Part shown: one piece after another, positions 60,405 to 64,000 of the stretch | How the letters are laid out: every line of letters starts with the position of its first letter | How positions within the stretch are numbered: position 1 is the stretch's first letter | Source: an uncultured Bulleidia sp. | GTDB taxonomy: Bacteria; Bacillota_I; Bacilli_A; Erysipelotrichales; Erysipelotrichaceae | Direction: 5' to 3' | Length of the DNA: 64,000 nt | NCBI GenBank assembly: GCA_947087645.1 | Contig: CAMUDN010000005.1 | Span: 1-64,000, forward strand | The notes under the pieces: generated by a model | Told to the model about the DNA's origin: nothing | Seen by the model: only the letters and a program-made list of their open reading frames with translations | Database searches by the model: none | Position numbers and translations under genes: made by a program

Positions 60405-63400
60405 CTAAGCTTTTCTTTTTTGTGTACAAATAAATACGATACCAAATGTTAAAATAATTAATCCTACATATAAATATAAATTAAACTTATCAGAAGTATT
60501 AACTACTTGTTTATTATCTATCATTTGATGATTATTATTTAAACGATGATTAGTACTTACATGACGACCATTATCATGATTATTTGGACTTGGATTAGGC
60601 TCAACACGAGGACTTGGATTAGGTTGATTATTAGCTAATATTTCCACACTTGAACTAACATTACCATCTTTACTCATTATAGTTACATTATGTTTACCAA
60701 CACTTAAAGTATTTAAATAGCTAGCTTTTAAACTAACGATAGTAGAACCTGACTTAAGTGTATAATTCTGACGATCTACTTCTTTATCATCAACTAATAA
60801 TTTAATAAAATTATCTATCTTTGAACTAGAACGCATAATGAAATCAACACCTGTCTTTAAAATATGTTTTTCACCATGTACAGATAATAATCTTGGTTTA
60901 TCTTCTTTTACAACTACTACTGCTTCTTTTTCAACACTTGCTTTTTGTTTATCTGTTAAACGATATTTAATAACATATTTACCGGCTTTTGTAGCATCAA
61001 ACTGTCCTTTATCAATAACTACTTGCTTATTTAGTTGTGGTCCATCTTCTTTATCATCTGCTCGCTGTATTAAACTATACAAATCAAGTGTTTCACCTAC
61101 TTTAATTTCCGCATTCTTAACCACTAAATTAGGTATATTATTTGTCATTGACCATGCTTTTACTTCTTTAAATTCCCATGTACCAACAATAACTTCATCT
61201 TTATCTTGAATAGTTACTTTATCTTTTGCAAAACCTTTAAAGATCCATTTACCACCTTCTACAGCAACACTTGTATTAGCTAATTCTGCACTCTTAACAA
61301 CTGTTCCCTTTGGCAAGTTTTTCTTTGTTAATGGTAATAATTGCATTACTTGCACCGGTAATTCTTTATCTTTTGTTGCACTGTTAAATTTATATTCTAA
61401 CTGATATGTCTTTTCAACTGGTGCTGAACTTGCTTTAAAAATATCCTTATTTTGTTTTACAAATGTATCAAGCCACGTACCAAAACGATCTATATTAAAT
61501 GATCTACTTGGCTCATCACACCAAAGAGCTAACATTGATCCAACTGTTTTAACTTGCTCACTTTGCGTTTTATTAAACTTCGTTCTTTGCATTGCATTGA
61601 TAGCATTTGTTGCACTATACCAACCACTATAATCACGACCAACAACATAGTACCAATCATCATTAGTATTTAATATTTCATGCCCTTTAGCAGCAATATA
61701 TGATGTTGAAGCAAGATCATAGTGATACTTTGGATTATTATTAAAATTGAAACCAGCATTCCAATAAGCAACAATAATATTTGGATCAATTTGTCCATCA
61801 GTATCTGAATTACCATAATAAATACCATCATTAAAAGCAATTGTTCTTAAATTCTTAGCTGTTGCATACTTTGATAATTCATTAATATAAGCAATAAATG
61901 TTTTGTATAATCCTCTATTTTGTAAGTCTTTAAAACCTTGGCAATTAGCATCATGATTACCATATTCATCAGCTCCAATAGTAAAGAATTTACTTCCTTT
62001 TTTAGCAAAATAATCCATATACTTTTTAACTAATGCTTTAGTAAAAGAAATTGCTTCATTATTAGCTAAATTCATAGTTGTACGTGAATCATCATTTTTT
62101 TGATCAAATTGTGGATCTGTACAATTATATCTAACATTTGTTAAACCAGCTTTTTCCATAATGCTTAAAATGGCATCCATATGGCCAGGTGAATTGATGG
62201 CTGGTATAATATCAACTTTCTTTTCTTTAGCAAAAGTTATTATTTCATCCATTTCCGCTTCCGTTAAAGATTTATTGGCATTTTCTATTTGGGAAGCTCG
62301 ATGTTCAGACATATACTGCTCATTAGCTTGCTTTATAAATGACTTTATTTCTTCACTTTGGTAAGTCTTATTTGCTAAAGATATTTGCATATCATTTAAA
62401 GTAAAACGTAAACCACCATTACCTAATATTAAATGTAAATGGGTAAAACCACTATCTGATAATTTCTGGATAATATCTTTCAAAACTTGGACCGAAAAAT
62501 ACTTACGACCAGCATCAATCGATACAACTTTCATTGTATCTTTGACACTATTTGTCCGTTTCATTTCTGGTATAACAACATTTTCAGCTTTGAATACTTG
62601 CTTATTATTATCAGCAAAAATATCAATATAATGAAAAAGCTTACTTTCATCATATGATTGATCTGGAAAATCACACCATAAACAAATCATTGATCCTAAA
62701 GAATCATCATATGTAGAACCACCACTAAAATTATCAAATTTAAAATTAGCTTGCTTCATCTTATAAGTTGATCTATTTGGCATTGTTTCTGGAAAAGCCG
62801 TATAAGGTCCGTTATCCAAATTTTCTCTTCCTAAAACATAATACCAATTATCATTGGTATTAATAACCTTATGTCCTCTATCTGTAATTGTCTTTAATTT
62901 AGCATACTTAGGTCCACCCCAACTACGACCACCAGCACTCCAATAAAAGACATTTAACTTAGGATTTATTCTTACGGAAGTATTATCATCATAATACATA
63001 CCATCATTAAAGACATATGGTTGCATACCCTTATCTAAAATAGCTTGACTTAACTCATTAATTAATTGTACCAATTTTTCATATTTATCACGATGAATAT
63101 TTAAATGGCCATAACCACCTTCATTACTTTTTAAAGCATCATTACCTATCTCATCTGCTCCAAAATTGAAATCATTAATACCTTGACTCTTAAAAAAAGT
63201 AAGATATTTATCTAATAAAGACTTTAGAAAAGAAACCGCTTTTTCATTCTCAAAATCCATTGTTGTTGCAGAAAAATTTTTTTGACCATATCGAATAGCT
63301 GAAAAACGTACTTCACCTAGATCATTCATTTCACGCATTATCATTACGATAGCATCCATATGACCAGGCATATTAATACCTGGAATAAGTGTTATCTTTT

Positions 63401-63836
63401 TTTCTTTTGCATGCTGGATAATTGCTTTTAAGTCATCTTCACTAAGAAAAGCATCAGCATTGGCTATTTTTTCAGCTTTTTTCGTAACCATATATTCATG
63501 GTTACCTTTTTTTAAAGCTGTAATTATTTTATCTGATGTATATTCTTTATCCTTCGTTTTAACACTCATATCGTTTAGTAAAAAACGTAGACCATCATTA
63601 CCTAATAATAAATGCAAATGGGTAAAACCTTTTTCTTTCGCATGATCAATTATGCGATTTATTTGTTCTTTAGAAAAATATTTACGACCGGCATCTAAAG
63701 AAATAATCTTCATTTTTTTACTATAATCTTTTTCTTTAGCTTGTAATACTAATGGATTAATCATTGTTACAATCATTAACAAAGAAAGAATAAATGAGTA
63801 AAATATTTGTTTAATTTGTCTTATATTTATTTGCAT
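60405..63836 (-). CDS. Tandem GH20 beta-N-acetylhexosaminidase, StrH-like
   Basis: Surface exo-beta-N-acetylglucosaminidase of 1143 residues. A signal peptide (1-33) precedes two GH20 domains (about 42-420 and 436-805), each opening with the same DAGRKYFS and each with the catalytic Asp-Glu pair: NFGADEIG (Asp228-Glu229) and TIGADEYG (Asp623-Glu624). A SHIRT-like domain (about 809-890), an Ig-like domain (about 905-977) and a further beta domain (990-1068) follow. Then come a Pro-rich linker, a hydrophobic helix and KRK. The sorting motif is degenerate (VVNTSD). Pneumococcal StrH shares the tandem layout and trims host N-glycans. Confidence 0.92.
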   Translation of the reverse strand: MQINIRQIKQIFYSFILSLLMIVTMINPLVLQAKEKDYSKKMKIISLDAGRKYFSKEQINRIIDHAKEKGFTHLHLLLGNDGLRFLLNDMSVKTKDKEYTSDKIITALKKGNHEYMVTKKAEKIANADAFLSEDDLKAIIQHAKEKKITLIPGINMPGHMDAIVMIMREMNDLGEVRFSAIRYGQKNFSATTMDFENEKAVSFLKSLLDKYLTFFKSQGINDFNFGADEIGNDALKSNEGGYGHLNIHRDKYEKLVQLINELSQAILDKGMQPYVFNDGMYYDDNTSVRINPKLNVFYWSAGGRSWGGPKYAKLKTITDRGHKVINTNDNWYYVLGRENLDNGPYTAFPETMPNRSTYKMKQANFKFDNFSGGSTYDDSLGSMICLWCDFPDQSYDESKLFHYIDIFADNNKQVFKAENVVIPEMKRTNSVKDTMKVVSIDAGRKYFSVQVLKDIIQKLSDSGFTHLHLILGNGGLRFTLNDMQISLANKTYQSEEIKSFIKQANEQYMSEHRASQIENANKSLTEAEMDEIITFAKEKKVDIIPAINSPGHMDAILSIMEKAGLTNVRYNCTDPQFDQKNDDSRTTMNLANNEAISFTKALVKKYMDYFAKKGSKFFTIGADEYGNHDANCQGFKDLQNRGLYKTFIAYINELSKYATAKNLRTIAFNDGIYYGNSDTDGQIDPNIIVAYWNAGFNFNNNPKYHYDLASTSYIAAKGHEILNTNDDWYYVVGRDYSGWYSATNAINAMQRTKFNKTQSEQVKTVGSMLALWCDEPSRSFNIDRFGTWLDTFVKQNKDIFKASSAPVEKTYQLEYKFNSATKDKELPVQVMQLLPLTKKNLPKGTVVKSAELANTSVAVEGGKWIFKGFAKDKVTIQDKDEVIVGTWEFKEVKAWSMTNNIPNLVVKNAEIKVGETLDLYSLIQRADDKEDGPQLNKQVVIDKGQFDATKAGKYVIKYRLTDKQKASVEKEAVVVVKEDKPRLLSVHGEKHILKTGVDFIMRSSSKIDNFIKLLVDDKEVDRQNYTLKSGSTIVSLKASYLNTLSVGKHNVTIMSKDGNVSSSVEILANNQPNPSPRVEPNPSPNNHDNGRHVSTNHRLNNNHQMIDNKQVVNTSDKFNLYLYVGLIILTFGIVFICTQKRKA

Positions 63837-63886
63837 AATTAAACGAACTATTAATTATAGCTCTTATCCCCCTCTTTTATATTATA

Positions 63887-63900
63887 TATAAGTACTTATA
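63887..63900. promoter_or_regulatory. Palindrome upstream of the hexosaminidase gene
   Basis: TATAAGTACTTATA is a perfect 14-base palindrome 51 bases before the start codon, between TTGTAT and a TATAAT-like sequence on the minus strand. It could be an operator in the promoter spacer, although AT-rich palindromes arise by chance. The rest of 63837-64000 shows no gene, and no clear ribosome binding site stands before the start codon. Confidence 0.35.
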
Positions 63901-64000
63901 CATATATACAATAACATATAGAATATAAAAATAATTAATAATATATATGATTTTTACTTTTGAAATAAAGTTGTTTGAAAAAATGAAATTTTTATCTAAC

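Noticed and set aside
60838..61209. 123-codon plus-strand frame inside the hexosaminidase gene
   Set aside because: It is antisense to the Ig-like domain and lacks a ribosome binding site.
1..64000. tRNA, rRNA, CRISPR, prophage or IS elements
   Set aside because: I looked for cloverleaf ends, repeat-spacer arrays, integrase or transposase genes. The only recombinase is the housekeeping XerC.

Overview
The window is AT-rich DNA from a Gram-positive bacterium of the Firmicutes (Bacillota). The evidence is AGGAGG-type ribosome binding sites, lipobox lipoproteins, cell-wall-anchor-like C-termini, BglG/LicT-type antitermination, and the gene order ffh-rpsP-khpA-rimM-trmD-rplS-lepB-ylqF-rnhB-dprA-topA-trmFO-xerC-rpsB-tsf, which matches that phylum. 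TGA is used as a stop codon, so this is not a Mollicute with altered code. The very low GC, the lack of hslVU/codY beside xerC and the family mix suggest the Erysipelotrichia, but the lineage is inferred, not proven. I saw no rRNA, tRNA, CRISPR array, prophage or insertion sequence.

Layout. 1-6.4 kb: a partial secreted-protein gene, then a YesM/YesN-like two-component system and an Fbp/Afu-type binding-protein ABC importer. 6.4-7.4 kb: small membrane proteins and a decayed secreted-protein gene. 7.6-9.1 kb: a uracil permease with a leader attenuator. 9.2-16.2 kb: a TetR-controlled operon joining a heterodimeric ABC-exporter-fold pair to an ECF-type importer, resembling siderophore uptake modules. 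16.3-18.4 kb: PepC and AhpC. 18.5-21.4 kb: a glucose/GlcNAc-family PTS (IIA, antiterminator, IICB) with a RAT/terminator switch. 21.5-23.5 kb: a large surface protein. 23.6-28.4 kb: polyamine importer potABCD with a cupin regulator; PotA carries an unusual duplicated insert. 28.5-31.5 kb: trxA, nagB, an aldose epimerase and pta. 31.6-37.7 kb: a CLC antiporter, purA, purB, a HAD phosphatase and a membrane protein. 37.9-44.2 kb: an ascorbate-family PTS operon with its regulator, two aldolases and a SIS isomerase. 44.3-44.5 kb: a candidate orphan structured RNA. 44.5-60.3 kb: the translation/RNA/DNA housekeeping block, with a comB homologue and small unknowns. 60.4-63.8 kb: a StrH-like tandem GH20 hexosaminidase.

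Together the genes point to a host-associated glycan scavenger. The surface hexosaminidase would release GlcNAc, a PTS would import and phosphorylate it, and NagB would convert glucosamine-6-phosphate to fructose-6-phosphate; no nagA deacetylase was seen here. Pta fits fermentation to acetate. A second PTS operon probably handles a sugar acid through a 2-keto-3-deoxy intermediate. Scavenging importers for polyamine, uracil and possibly siderophore or phosphorylated sugar fit a reduced, nutrient-dependent lifestyle.
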